64,000 bases of DNA from Porites lobata (taxonomy: Eukaryota; Cnidaria; Anthozoa; Scleractinia; Poritidae): the NCBI GenBank assembly GCA_942486035.1, contig CALNXK010000008.1, positions 3,732,501 to 3,796,500 of the forward strand. Direction: 5' to 3'. A program made the position numbers and the translations under genes. Below, in pieces: positions 1 through 10,800 of the stretch. Position 1 is the first letter of the stretch. The number at the start of each line of letters is the position of its first letter. Below the pieces are notes generated by a model. That model saw only the letters and a program-made list of their open reading frames with translations. It ran no database searches and had not been told where the DNA came from.

Positions 1-239
1 AAATTAACAAACGTTTACGAGAACCATTCTAACTCACGCAATTGCAAAAAATATTCCTTAACACCAACAATTTGTTGAAAGTTTACCAAAGCTTTTGGAA
101 CCCATCCGGATTCCTTCATCAGTAGTGACGTTTGCTGTTATCCGCAACCTCGTTTTGATTTGGCTGGAAGATTGTTCCATAAATTGGGGAAAGGTTGTAG
201 CCCTGATCACGGTTCATTTACGGTTGCCGGTTATGAATG

Positions 240-1001
240 TCAATGGCCTGGCGTCAGGATCTTGCGTAAAGGCATGAGGTGGTTTTCCTGGCCAATGATC
301 TCTACACTGATCTCGTCGATGGAGTGGCCTGTGTCCCAATTAGCGTGTTCAGACACAGTAGACTTGAGATCGAAGGCGTGCACTGATTTCCGGTGTTCAT
401 ATAAGTCATTTAGCCCTTGTGCCCAGTTTCCTTGCTGTTTCACCGTTGTACTCTGCATCACAATCCTTGTACCTGATATTGTAAATGACCCCAAATTTCT
501 CCTCAGCCACGATTTCATCTTTTATTTTGGTCTTACCAGTCGCTGACGACGGGTGCTATGGGGTTTGAAACAAACGTGAACTTCACGCTTCTTAAAGATT
601 CTTTGAAGAATCTCGGAGACCCCACTACGGGAGCACAATAAATTACTTTCTACAGGAGTTAGACCTGTGCTTGACTTGTTCTTGGAGTAAGAGATTGGGT
701 AGTGGCAGCTGCAATAGACCAGGGTGGATATCCGCAGTGTTGCAGGGCAGTTGAAACGTTGTGACAGTTCTTGCTTGAGATCATCGGAATCAGACACGAT
801 ACCGACATTTAGTACGGTGGAAAAGTGCTCTTGTAACGCTGTGCTTATGTTGCAGAGGGTGATGCGAAATTTGAACAAATTGTTGGTGTTGAAGGATTTT
901 TTTTTGTAATATAATGTCGCAACAGGAGAATCTTCACTTTGCCATTCTAACAAACATTGCGTGCGTTTACTTACCAACTTGAGTTTCAAATACGCTCGCA
1001 C
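240..1001 (-). pseudogene. Relic of a retroelement ORF with GIY-YIG endonuclease domain
   Basis: The minus strand reads as a broken ORF in at least three frames. The segment from 1001 to 522 ends with a stretch like the region just before the endonuclease of Penelope-type and related retroelements (GVSEILQRIFKK, then FKPHSTRRQRLVRPK). After a one-base shift near 525 the reading continues as KFGVIYNIRYKDCDAEYNGE and ETARKLGTR, which matches the GIY-YIG core (GVIY...YNG) and the following R-helix. After a further shift near 415, 518-240 gives LKSTVSEHANWDTGHSID and a RKI tail, the conserved SEH...TGH end of the domain. What is seen is a decayed C-terminal fragment; no full reverse transcriptase is present. 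Assignment to Penelope-like elements, rather than another GIY-YIG retroelement, is inference. Confidence 0.6.
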
Positions 1002-1444
1002 AGAACTCAGAGTTCGACATCGCTAATGACGCTACCATCAGCACAGTAACCATTCGAAAGACCAAACGAGTAGGCCACGAGACAACCACGGACCAGAAGC
1101 TGAACATCCCTGTAGCTGAATGCGATACACTTATATCAGCCTTATACCCTGGGTGTTTTTAATTTGTTTAGCTTTAAACATTTTTAATGGCAGTTCCTAA
1201 AAGTAAAGCCATTTGATTTATAATTCATGACTGTTTGAACTAGAACTTAAAACGGCGTATCAGAAGCGTTGATTGAACTTAATTTATCAGCTCGCCTTAG
1301 TTTCGAATATAACGGAAGCAGATTCATGATTTATAGCTGACTGGCAGTATGCCGGTAGGTCATATATGTCTACCATCATACTAGAAAAGTGTATTTATTT
1401 CATTATTATTATTATCATTTTAACGTTAAGTAACCTTTGAATTT
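1002..1444. other. Non-coding AT-rich spacer
   Basis: No ORF, recognisable repeat or RNA gene seen. It separates the GIY-YIG retroelement relic from the left edge of the 1.6-kb tandem array. A short ATT-rich tract lies near 1402-1420. Confidence 0.5.
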
Positions 1445-2074
1445 AAGCTTACCGTGTGGGAACAATGTTTTAGTAATCAGATATACTTCTTGCTGGACCA
1501 TTAGTTAGTCGTTTTTAATAATCTATGCAAAACTTTTTTATCGGCTTAAGTGAAAAAAAAACAGATGGTCACGTAGCACAAACGATGTCTGACCAGTGGT
1601 ACCTTTCCCATTCCTAACACTTTATCTCAGGTTGTGTTTCCATGACGTCAACAGTTGGATAAAGCAAAAACTTTTAACGCACAGCATTCACCTAAAAGGG
1701 GCTTAAAAAATAACTTGAAAACTCAAGAGGTGTGAAAACCCACCCATATTCAATTAAGGTATCAGCCACCCTTAAAATTGCCATTTTTCCATATTTCAGG
1801 TTTCAACGTTTTCAAATAGATATGCTTGAGAGCTTTCTTTTAAAAAAAAAATTAGAAGAAAATATTATTTCTGTCCAAAGATATCGGGGGTAAAAGATTT
1901 TTTCTCGTTAATTATCTTAATTGATCGTTGACAAGCTCTGTCATACCCGTGTCATATGTGAACTAGTAACGTGATACCGAGTGCGTGCTTCAACACAACA
2001 CGTGCGAATTGTCTTCGCGTTGTTTATAGCCTTTAGTATTCTCCGTGGATATTTAGCGTTTGCTTCGGTGAAAA

Positions 2075-2872
2075 TGCCGCCAAAAAAAAGAGAAAAGGTC
2101 GTGTCCGTTTTCGTCATCGAAACCGAGAGCGAAAAAGAAATCGAAGAGCGAGTTTGACAAAGAATGGGCCGCAAAATTGGCAGAGAGCGACAAAGGCTAA
2201 TTTTATTAGCAAGAGAAGTGGCTCGAGGAGTTGGATATTCAGTAAAGCGAAAATGCTGCAGTTGCTGAGAGTGTAGCCGCTCCAAAATCCAGCTTCAAGA
2301 GCCAGGTGAAGAAAGCCAATAAAGCTCATCGACCCCATCAGCTGATGGAACGTGGAAAACAATAAGCGGTCGAGCTATCGTATCGAGCGAAAAGCTGCTT
2401 GAGAAACTGGACGAGTCTGTATCTTGTCGATTTTGCCAGGGAAGAGTCCAAGTCATGGAAAATGTAGCGACTAAGCATGGACTTGTTTCTACCCGGAGAA
2501 TCCAGTGCGAGAATGAAAGCTGTCCGTCGCACAAGACAAATTCTGTTTTAATTCTTCCGAGAAGAGCAGAGCGTTTGAAATAAACCGGGCCTCAGTTCTT
2601 GGCCTTCGAGCAATCGGTGGTGACATTTGGCGGCTTCAAAGTTTTTTAGTTTCGTTGGCCTGGCGCCGATCAGCATAAACGCCTGGGCGGATCATACAAA
2701 AAAGATCGAAGGAGAGGCAAAACTTTTGTTCGAGGAAGAATTAAACCGTGCTTCTCGTGGTGTAAAAGGGTGGAAGTTTCCCAACGGAGAATTAAACTGT
2801 TCACTTGCTTGCCGCGAAAGTTTGTTCCTGTTACATGTTACCTGTCAAAGTCCTATTGTTAGAGAAAATTGA
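2075..2872 (+). pseudogene. Broken transposase-like ORF inside the TTAA element
   Basis: A start at about 2072 (MPPKKREK) is followed by basic, charged residues typical of a nuclear N-terminus, with stops soon after. At 2391-2580 an open stretch reads KLLEKLDESVSCRFC, then CENESCPSH and LILPRRAERLK, with two Cys pairs that could bind zinc. A TAA near 2581 and a one-base shift precede INRASVLGLRAIGG, and another shift precedes the 2627-2872 frame (AASKFFSFVGLAPISINAW, then a helical LLFEEELNRAS). This order (paired Cys, then an INRxxVxxxRxIGxG-like segment, then a helix) resembles the N-terminal domain shared by Mutator-like and some Kolobok proteins. No catalytic acidic triad is visible. Confidence 0.45.
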
Positions 2873-2931
2873 TCCCTATCTGATATCAATCAGAATAAAC
2901 ATTTAGGTGTTATAATCTCATTCCAGGTAGG

Positions 2932-3210
2932 ATGCCGCCAAAAATGTATTTTCTATTTTATCTCCGAACGCAAATTTTGCCGATCGACTCGTACGTTTTG
3001 AACTCCAAGTCGTCAGCCTTTCAATCAATTTGGCTAAAATTTGGCCAGAGTGATGCCATATATCTCTTCTACAAAACCGTGTCTGCGAATTTTAATACTC
3101 CTTTTCATTTTAAAGCTAGAGCTTTTTTTCCACAGAAAGGGTTGACCAATTGCCTTCACCAACTTCATTTGCTAATAAAAGAAAAACAAACGCACTTGTC
3201 AAAAATCTGA
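2932..3210 (+). pseudogene. Short ORF of unknown origin at the right side of the TTAA element
   Basis: A 92-residue reading starting MPPKMYFLFYLRTQ. It begins with the same MPPK as the upstream broken start, but nothing else in it is recognisable. It lies within the TTAA transposon, so it is probably part of the decayed element or chance. No start context or splice evidence supports expression. Confidence 0.15.
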
Positions 3211-4546
3211 GACACGGTTTTTTAGTGGAACGTGTTGAGAAGCGAATGCGGTGTTAATTGTTTTCTTCCGTTTATGTCCGGCGGGAGTGGAACATGATTT
3301 ATAGAGACGTGTACTTTTACACAAAGCGTTCCAATTTCGCAACACATTTAAGTAAATCGTTTTTGTTAGTTCAAATCCATAATCTGGAATTACTAAGCTT
3401 TTAAAAAATATATGGTTTATAGGGGTTTGTATAAAAACAACTAACGCTACAGCGATCCGCGCGCGGACGGTCCTGAAGGGTGGCTGATACCTTAAATAAA
3501 CCCTCGATCCCTAGATTACTGGAACTGTGAAATTAGTCTCTTTCGTTTTCTCTTTTATGAAATAGAAACAGCTTTACGTAGAGGAAGTCTTGAGCCTGGA
3601 ATTAGTAGCTCAATATTATGTTTAGCCTCGTATGTATATAACTCATAAAATACAACAAAAGAAAACTTCCCTATTTCTTTGATGAAACGCCGATCGTTTT
3701 GAAAAAGTGAACTTTATCAAGTCTATTTTTCTGGTCGGAATGCCTTTTTTTTTAAAGGAAGATGCTTTTGAAAAATAGAATAAAATGAAAAAAAATAAAT
3801 GACTCAAGATGAATACTACAAGTACAAAGAAGAATAAAAAAGTGTAGAAATATTAATAAAATAAAGGAATGCTGGTGTGACTGTTGAATTAGAACTTATC
3901 AGTTGACTCTCAAATATATAGGGAGCTTTAGCCATCCGCGGGGCGAAGGAAGTGCATCATGTGCAGCATAGAATTTTGGGTTCATTAACCTACATGCATC
4001 TTTTTATATATCAATAAATCAATCACTTTTTTTAAAGGCATGTTTCTGTGGTATTTGATCCTAAAGCGGTTTAGCCAGCTTTTACTTGAGCTTACCGTGT
4101 TGGAAGAAACTTTTAGTTATCGCACTCCTTGCTGTTTGCTTTTCCCATTAGCAAACCAGTTCTATTTGAAATAAACAGGTGGCAATGCAAAGAGCGCGTA
4201 ATGCAATAATGTTATTTATATTTTCCAATTTGACAACTTGCTTCTTCCATTAGTAAATTGGTTTAATTATTAATGCCAACTTTTAACGCATACTTCTTCA
4301 ACTATTCTGCTCACGCAAATTTTTTTGCGGTTTCATGAATAGGCGGCCACTTAGCACAAATGATGTAGCAACAACTTGTAGTCAGCGGCCCGTTTCTTCA
4401 AAATCCCGATAACTTTTCAGGCCCGAAATTAAATATTCAAATCGAAATAAAAAGAATGAGAGGGCGGGTCCTGTCTAGCAAAATGCTCATTTTGTTTCAC
4501 TAACTGATAGTTTTACCATGTAAACAACAACAGCTTTACGGGCCCT

Positions 4547-4816
4547 TTAATTATCGGAACTTTCGAGAAACGGGCCCCAGGAGACGGTAAAGCAGAAAAA
4601 GGGATTTTTGCTAAACATATTGGGTAGATGGCTTAAAGTCTTCGTCTTACCGCCCTGGTTAAATATATAGCTGTTCTCATCTCGAAATCTAAAAGTTTCG
4701 ATTGTCAGGAGGGTGTTCGTTCTTAGCTGCCCATCATCCAACATGGAAACGAGGCCGAATCCACAAAACTTACAAAAGCAGGGAAAAAAGGTCGTCAATA
4801 TGCAAGAAATGAGCAA
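4547..4816 (-). CDS. Hypothetical 89-residue ORF repeated in each array unit
   Basis: The same minus-strand ORF appears in six array units: 4547-4816, 6183-6452, 7755-8072 (diverged, longer N-terminus, different C-terminus), 9374-9643, 11004-11321 (longer N-terminus) and 12633-12902. The product starts MLISCILTTFFPC and contains a phenylalanine- and cysteine-rich segment, then a polar stretch (FRFRDENSYIFNQ). It matches no family I recognise. A candidate donor GTAAGAC follows the FNQG codons, and a pyrimidine-rich tract ending in AG precedes the CGFGLVSML codons, so an exon inside a repeated locus is possible. Conservation here is no higher than in flanking non-coding bases, and start positions vary with single-base indels in the A-run upstream. 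Translation is therefore doubtful. Confidence 0.2.
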   Translation of the reverse strand: MLISCILTTFFPCFCKFCGFGLVSMLDDGQLRTNTLLTIETFRFRDENSYIFNQGGKTKTLSHLPNMFSKNPFFCFTVSWGPFLESSDN

Positions 4817-7800
4817 AATTATGTAATATATAGGTAACTGGCTTGGTATTACAATATAATAACAATGGTTCAGGTGCCTTCCATGTGATTGTCACCTCTA
4901 CGTATCAAACGGCTTAAGTTAAAAAAAGAAAGCACAAACGATGTCTAACCAGTGGTTGCTTTCCCATTCCTAACACTTTATCTCAGGTTGTGTTTCCATG
5001 ACGTCAACAGTTGGATAAAGCAGCTAATTTAAACACCCAACATTCACCTAAAAGGGGCTTAACACATAACTTGAACACGCAAGAGGCGTGAAAACCCACC
5101 ATTTACAATTAATTAAACCCTCGATCCCTAGATTACAGGAACTGTGAAATTAGTCTCTTTCGTTTTCTCTTTTATGAAATAGAGACAGCTTTACGTAGAG
5201 GAAGTCTTAAGCCTGGAATTAGTAGCTCAATATTATGTTTAGCCTCGTATGTATATAACTAGTCAAGAGTGACTCATAAAATACAACAAAACAAAACTTC
5301 CCTATTTCTTTGATGAAACGCCGATCGTTTTTGAAAAAAGTGAACTTTATCAAGTCTATTTTTCTGGTCGGAATGCCTTTTTTTTTTTTTCAAGGAAGAT
5401 GCTTTTGAAAAATGCAATAAAATGAAAAAAAATAAATGACTCAAGATGAATGCTACAAGTACGAAGAAGAATAAAAAAATGTAGAAATATTAATAAAATA
5501 AAGGAATGCTGGTGTGACTGTTAAATTAGAACTTATCAGTTGACTCTCAAATATATAGGAGCTTTAGCCATCCGCGGGGCGAAGGAAGTGCATCATGTGC
5601 AGCATAGAATTTTGGGTTCATTAACCTACATGCATCTTTTTATATATCAATAAATCAATCACTTTTTTTAAAGGCATGTTTCTGTGGTATTTGATCCTAA
5701 AGCGGTTTAGCCAGCTTTTACTTGAGCTTACCGTGTTGGAAGAAACTTTTAGTTATCGCACTCCTTGCTGTTTGCTTTTCCCATTAGCAAACCAGTTCTA
5801 TTTGAAATAAACAGGTGGCAATGCAAAGAGCGCGTAATGCAATAATGTTATTTATATTTTCCAATTTGACAACTTGCTTCTTCCATTAGTAAATTGGTTT
5901 AATTATTAATGCCAACTTTTAACGCATACTTCTTCAACTATTCTGCTCACGCAAATTTTTTTGCGGTTTCATGAATAGGCGGCCACTTAGCACAAATGAT
6001 GTAGCAACAACTTGTAGTCAGCGGCCCGTTTCTTCAAAATCCCGATAACTTTTCAGGCCCGAAATTAAATATTCAAATCGAAATAAAAAGAATGAGAGGG
6101 CGGGTCCTGTCTAGCAAAATGCTCATTTTGTTTCACTAACTGATAGTTTTACCATGTAAACAACAACAGCTTTACGGGCCCTTTAATTATCGGAACTTTC
6201 GAGAAACGGGCCCCAGGAGACGGTAAAGCAGAAAAAGGGATTTTTGCTAAACATTTTGGGTAGATGGCTTAAAGTCTTCGTCTTACCGCCCTGGTTAAAT
6301 ATATAGCTGTTCTCATCTCGAAATCTAAAAGTTTCGACTGTCAGGAGGGTGTTCGTTCTTAGCTGCCCATCATCCAACATGGAAACGAGGCCGAATCCAC
6401 AAAACTTACAAAAGCAGGGAAAAAAGGTCGTCAATATGCAAGAAATGAGCAAAATTATGTAAAATATAGGTAACTGGCTTGGTATTACAATATAATAACA
6501 ATGGTTCAGGTGCCTTCCATGTGATTGTCGCCTCTACGTATCAAACGGCTTAAGTTAAAAAAAGAAAGCACAAACGATGTCTGACCAGTGGTTGCTTTCC
6601 CATTCCTAACACTTTATCTCAGGTTGTGTTTCCATGACGTCAACAGTTGGATAAAGCAGCAAATTGAAACACCCAACATTCACCTAAAAGGGGCTTAACA
6701 CATAACTTGAACACGCAAGAGGCGTGAAAACCCACCATTTACAATTAATTAAACCCTCGATCTCTAGATTACAGGAACTGTGAAATTAGTCTCTTTCGTT
6801 TTCTCTTTTATGAAATAGAGACAGCTTTACGGAGAGGAAGTCTTAAGCCTGGAATTAGTAGCTCAATATTATGTTTAGCCTCGTATGTATATAACTAGTC
6901 AAGAGTGACTCATAAAATAAAACAAAAGAAAACTTCCCTATTTCTTTGATGAAACGCCGATCGTTTTGAAAAAGTGGACTTTATCAAGTCTATTTTTCTG
7001 GTCGGAATGCCTTTTTTTTAAAGGAAGATGCTTTTGAAAAATGCAATAAAATGAAAAAAATAAATGACTCAAGATGAATTCTACAAGTACAAAGAAGAAT
7101 AAGAAAATGTAGAAATATTAATAAAATAAAGGAATGCTGGTGTGACTGTTGAATTAGAATTATCAGTTGACTCTCAAATATACAGAGAGCTTTAGCCACC
7201 CGAGGGCGAAGGAAGTGCATGATGTGCAGCATAGTATTTTGGGTTCATTAAGCTACGTGCATCTTTTTTTATATATATCAATAAATCAATGACTTTTTTT
7301 CTTTTTTTAAAGGCATGTTTCTTTGGTATACGATCCTGGCGGGTTTAGCCAGCTTTTACTTTAGCTTACCGTGTTGGAAGAAACTTTTAGTTATCGTACT
7401 CCTTGCTTTTTCCTTTTCTCATTAGCAACCAGTTCTATTTTGATCTAAAATAAACACTGGTGGCTTTGGCAACTTGCTAATCTTCCATTAGTCAATTGGT
7501 TTAATTATTAATGCCAACTTTTAACGCATACTTCCTATTCAACTATTCTGCTCAGGCAAATTTTTTTGCGGTTTCATGAATAGGCGAACACTTAGCACAA
7601 AAGATGAAGGAACAACTAGTAGTCAGCGGCCCGTTTCTCCCAAATCCCGATAACTTTTCAGGCCCGAAATCAAATATTCAAATCGAAATAAAAAGAATAA
7701 GATGGCGGGTCCTGGCTAGCAAAATACTCCATTTTGTTTCATTAACTGATAGTTTTACCATGTAAACAACAACAGCTTTACGGGCCCAGGAGACGGTAAA

Positions 7801-10800
7801 GAAAAAAAGGGATTTTTGCTAAACAATTTGGGTAGATGGCTTAAAATCTTCGTCTTAGCGCCCTGGTTAAATATATAGCAGTTCTCATCTCGAAATCTAA
7901 AAATTTCGACTGTCAGAAGGGTGTTTATTCTTGGCTCCCCATCATCCAACATGGAAACGAGGCCGAATCCAGAAAACTTACAAAAGCAGGGAAAAAGGTC
8001 GTCAATATGCAAGAAATGAGCAAAATTATGTAATATATAGGTAACTGGCTTGGTATTACAATATAATAACAATGGTTCAGGTGCCTTCCACGTGATTGTC
8101 GCCTCTACGTATCAAACGGCTTAAGTTAAAAAAAGAAAGCACAAACGATGTCTAACCAGTGGTTGCTTTCCCATTCCTAACACTTTATCTCAGGTTGTGT
8201 TTCCATGACGTCAACAGTTGGATAAAGCAGCTAATTTAAACACCCAACATTCACCTAAAAGGGGCTTAACACATAACTTGAACACGCAAGAGGCGTGAAA
8301 ACCCACCATTTACAATTAATTAAACCCTCGATCCCTAGATTACAGGAACTGTGAAATTAGTCTCTTTCGTTTTCTCTTTTATGAAATAGAGACAGCTTTA
8401 CGTAGAGGAAGTCTTAAGCCTGGAATTAGTAGCTCAATATTATGTTTAGCCTCGTATGTATATAACTAGTCAAGAGTGACTCATAAAATACAACAAAACA
8501 AAACTTCCCTATTTCTTTGATGAAACGCCGATCGTTTTGAAAAAGTGAACTTTATCAAGTCTATTTTTCTGGTCGGAATGCCTTTTTTTTTCAAGGAAGA
8601 TGCTTTTGAAAAATGCAATAAAATGAAAAAAATAAATGACTCAAGATGAATGCTACAAGTACGAAGAAGAATAAAAAAATGTAGAAATATTAATAAAATA
8701 AAGGAATGCTGGTGTGACTGTTAAATTAGAACTTATCAGTTGACTCTCAAATATATAGGGAGCTTTAGCCATCCGCGGGGCGAAGGAAGTGCATCATGTG
8801 CAGCATAGAATTTTGGGTTCATTAACCTACATGCATCTTTTTATATATCAATAAATCAATCACTTTTTTTAAAGGCATGTTTCTGTGGTATTTGATCCTA
8901 AAGCGGTTTAGCCAGCTTTTACTTGAGCTTACCGTGTTGGAAGAAACTTTTAGTTATCGCACTCCTTGCTGTTTGCTTTTCCCATTAGCAAACCAGTTCT
9001 ATTTGAAATAAACAGGTGGCAATGCAAAGAGCGCGTAATGCAATAATGTTATTTATATTTTCCAATTTGACAACTTGCTTCTTCCATTAGTAAATTGGTT
9101 TAATTATTAATGCCAACTTTAAACGCACACTTCTGCTCACGCAAATTTTTTTGCGGTTTCATGAATAGGCGGCCACTTAGCACAAATGATGTAGCAACAA
9201 CTTGTAGTCAGCGGCCCGTTTCTTCAAAATCCCGATAACTTTTCAGGCCCGAAATTAAATATTCAAATCGAAATAAAAAGAATGAGAGGGCGGGTCCTGT
9301 CCAGCAAAATGCTCCATTTTGTTTCACTAACTGATAGTTTTACCATGTAAACAACAACAGCTTTACGGGCCCTTTAATTATCGGAACTTTCGAGAAACGG
9401 GCCCCAGGAGACGGTAAAGCAAGAAAAGGGATTTTTGCTAAACATTTTGGGTAGATGGCTTAAAGTCTTCGTCTTACCGCCCTGGTTAAATATATAGCTG
9501 TTCTCATCTCGAAATCTAAAAGTTTCGACTGTCAGGAGGGTGTTCGTTCTTAGCTGCCCATCATCCAACATGGAAACGAGGCCGAATCCACAAAACTTAC
9601 AAAAGCAGGGAAAAAAGGTCGTCAATATGCAAGAAATGAGCAAAATTATGTAATATATAGGTAACTGGCTTGGTATTACAATATAATAACAATGGTTCAG
9701 GTGCCTTCCATGTGATTGTCGCCTCTACGTATCAAACGGCTTAAGTTAAAAAAAGAAAGCACAAACGATGTCTGACCAGTGGTTGCTTTCCCATTCCTAA
9801 CACTTTATCTCAGGTTGTGTTTCCATGACGTCAACAGTTGGATAAAGCAGCAAATTGAAACACCCAACATTCACCTAAAAGGGGCTTAACACATAACTTG
9901 AACACGCAAGAGGCGTGAAAACCCACCATTTACAATTAATTAAACCCTCGATCTCTAGATTACAGGAACTGTGAAATTAGTCTCTTTCGTTTTCTCTTTT
10001 ATGAAATAGAGACAGCTTTACGGAGAGGAAGTCTTAAGCCTGGAATTAGTAGCTCAATATTATGTTTAGCCTCGTATGTATATAACTAGTCAAGAGTGAC
10101 TCATAAAATAAAACAAAAGAAAACTTCCCTATTTCTTTGATGAAACGCCGATCGTTTTGAAAAAGTGGACTTTATCAAGTCTATTTTTCTGGTCGGAATG
10201 CCTTTTTTTTAAAGGAAGATGCTTTTGAAAAATGCAATAAAATGAAAAAAATAAATGACTCAAGATGAATTCTACAAGTACAAAGAAGAATAAGAAAATG
10301 TAGAAATATTAATAAAATAAAGGAATGCTGGTGTGACTGTTGAATTAGAACTTATCAGTTGACTCTCAAATATATAGGGAGCTTTAGCCATCCGCGGGGC
10401 GAAGGAAGTGCATCATGTGCAGCATAGAATTTTGGGTTCATTAACCTACATGCATCTTTTTATATATCATTAAATCTATCACTTTTTTTAAAGGCATGTT
10501 TCTGTGGTATTAGATCCTAAAACGGTTTAGCCAGCTTTTACTTGAGCTTACCGTGTTGGAAGAAACTTTTAGTTATCGCACTCCTTGCTGTTTGCTTTTC
10601 CCATTAGCAAACCAGTTCTATTTGAAATAAACAGGTGGCAATGCAAAGAGCGCGTAATGCAATAATGTTATTTATATTTTCCAATTTGACAACTTGCTTC
10701 TTCCATTAGTAAATTGGTTTAATTATTAATGCCAACTTTTAACGCATACTTCTTCAACTATTCTGCTCACGCAAATTTTTTTGCGGTTTCATGAATAGGC

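Larger units (their letters stand above)
1758..3491 (+). mobile_element. Decayed DNA transposon with TTAA target duplication (Kolobok-like)
   Basis: The ends are a perfect 16-bp inverted repeat, GGTATCAGCCACCCTT at 1758-1773 and its complement ending at 3491. Each end is flanked by TTAA (1754-1757 and 3492-3495). The outside sequence rejoins the 1.6-kb repeat (CCCACC..ATTCAA to AATAAACCCTCG), which shows an insertion into an array unit. Length is 1734 bp. TTAA duplications are known for piggyBac and Kolobok; termini starting GG rather than CC favour Kolobok. Inside is a broken plus-strand transposase-like reading with a candidate zinc motif. The superfamily assignment is inference. Confidence 0.75.
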
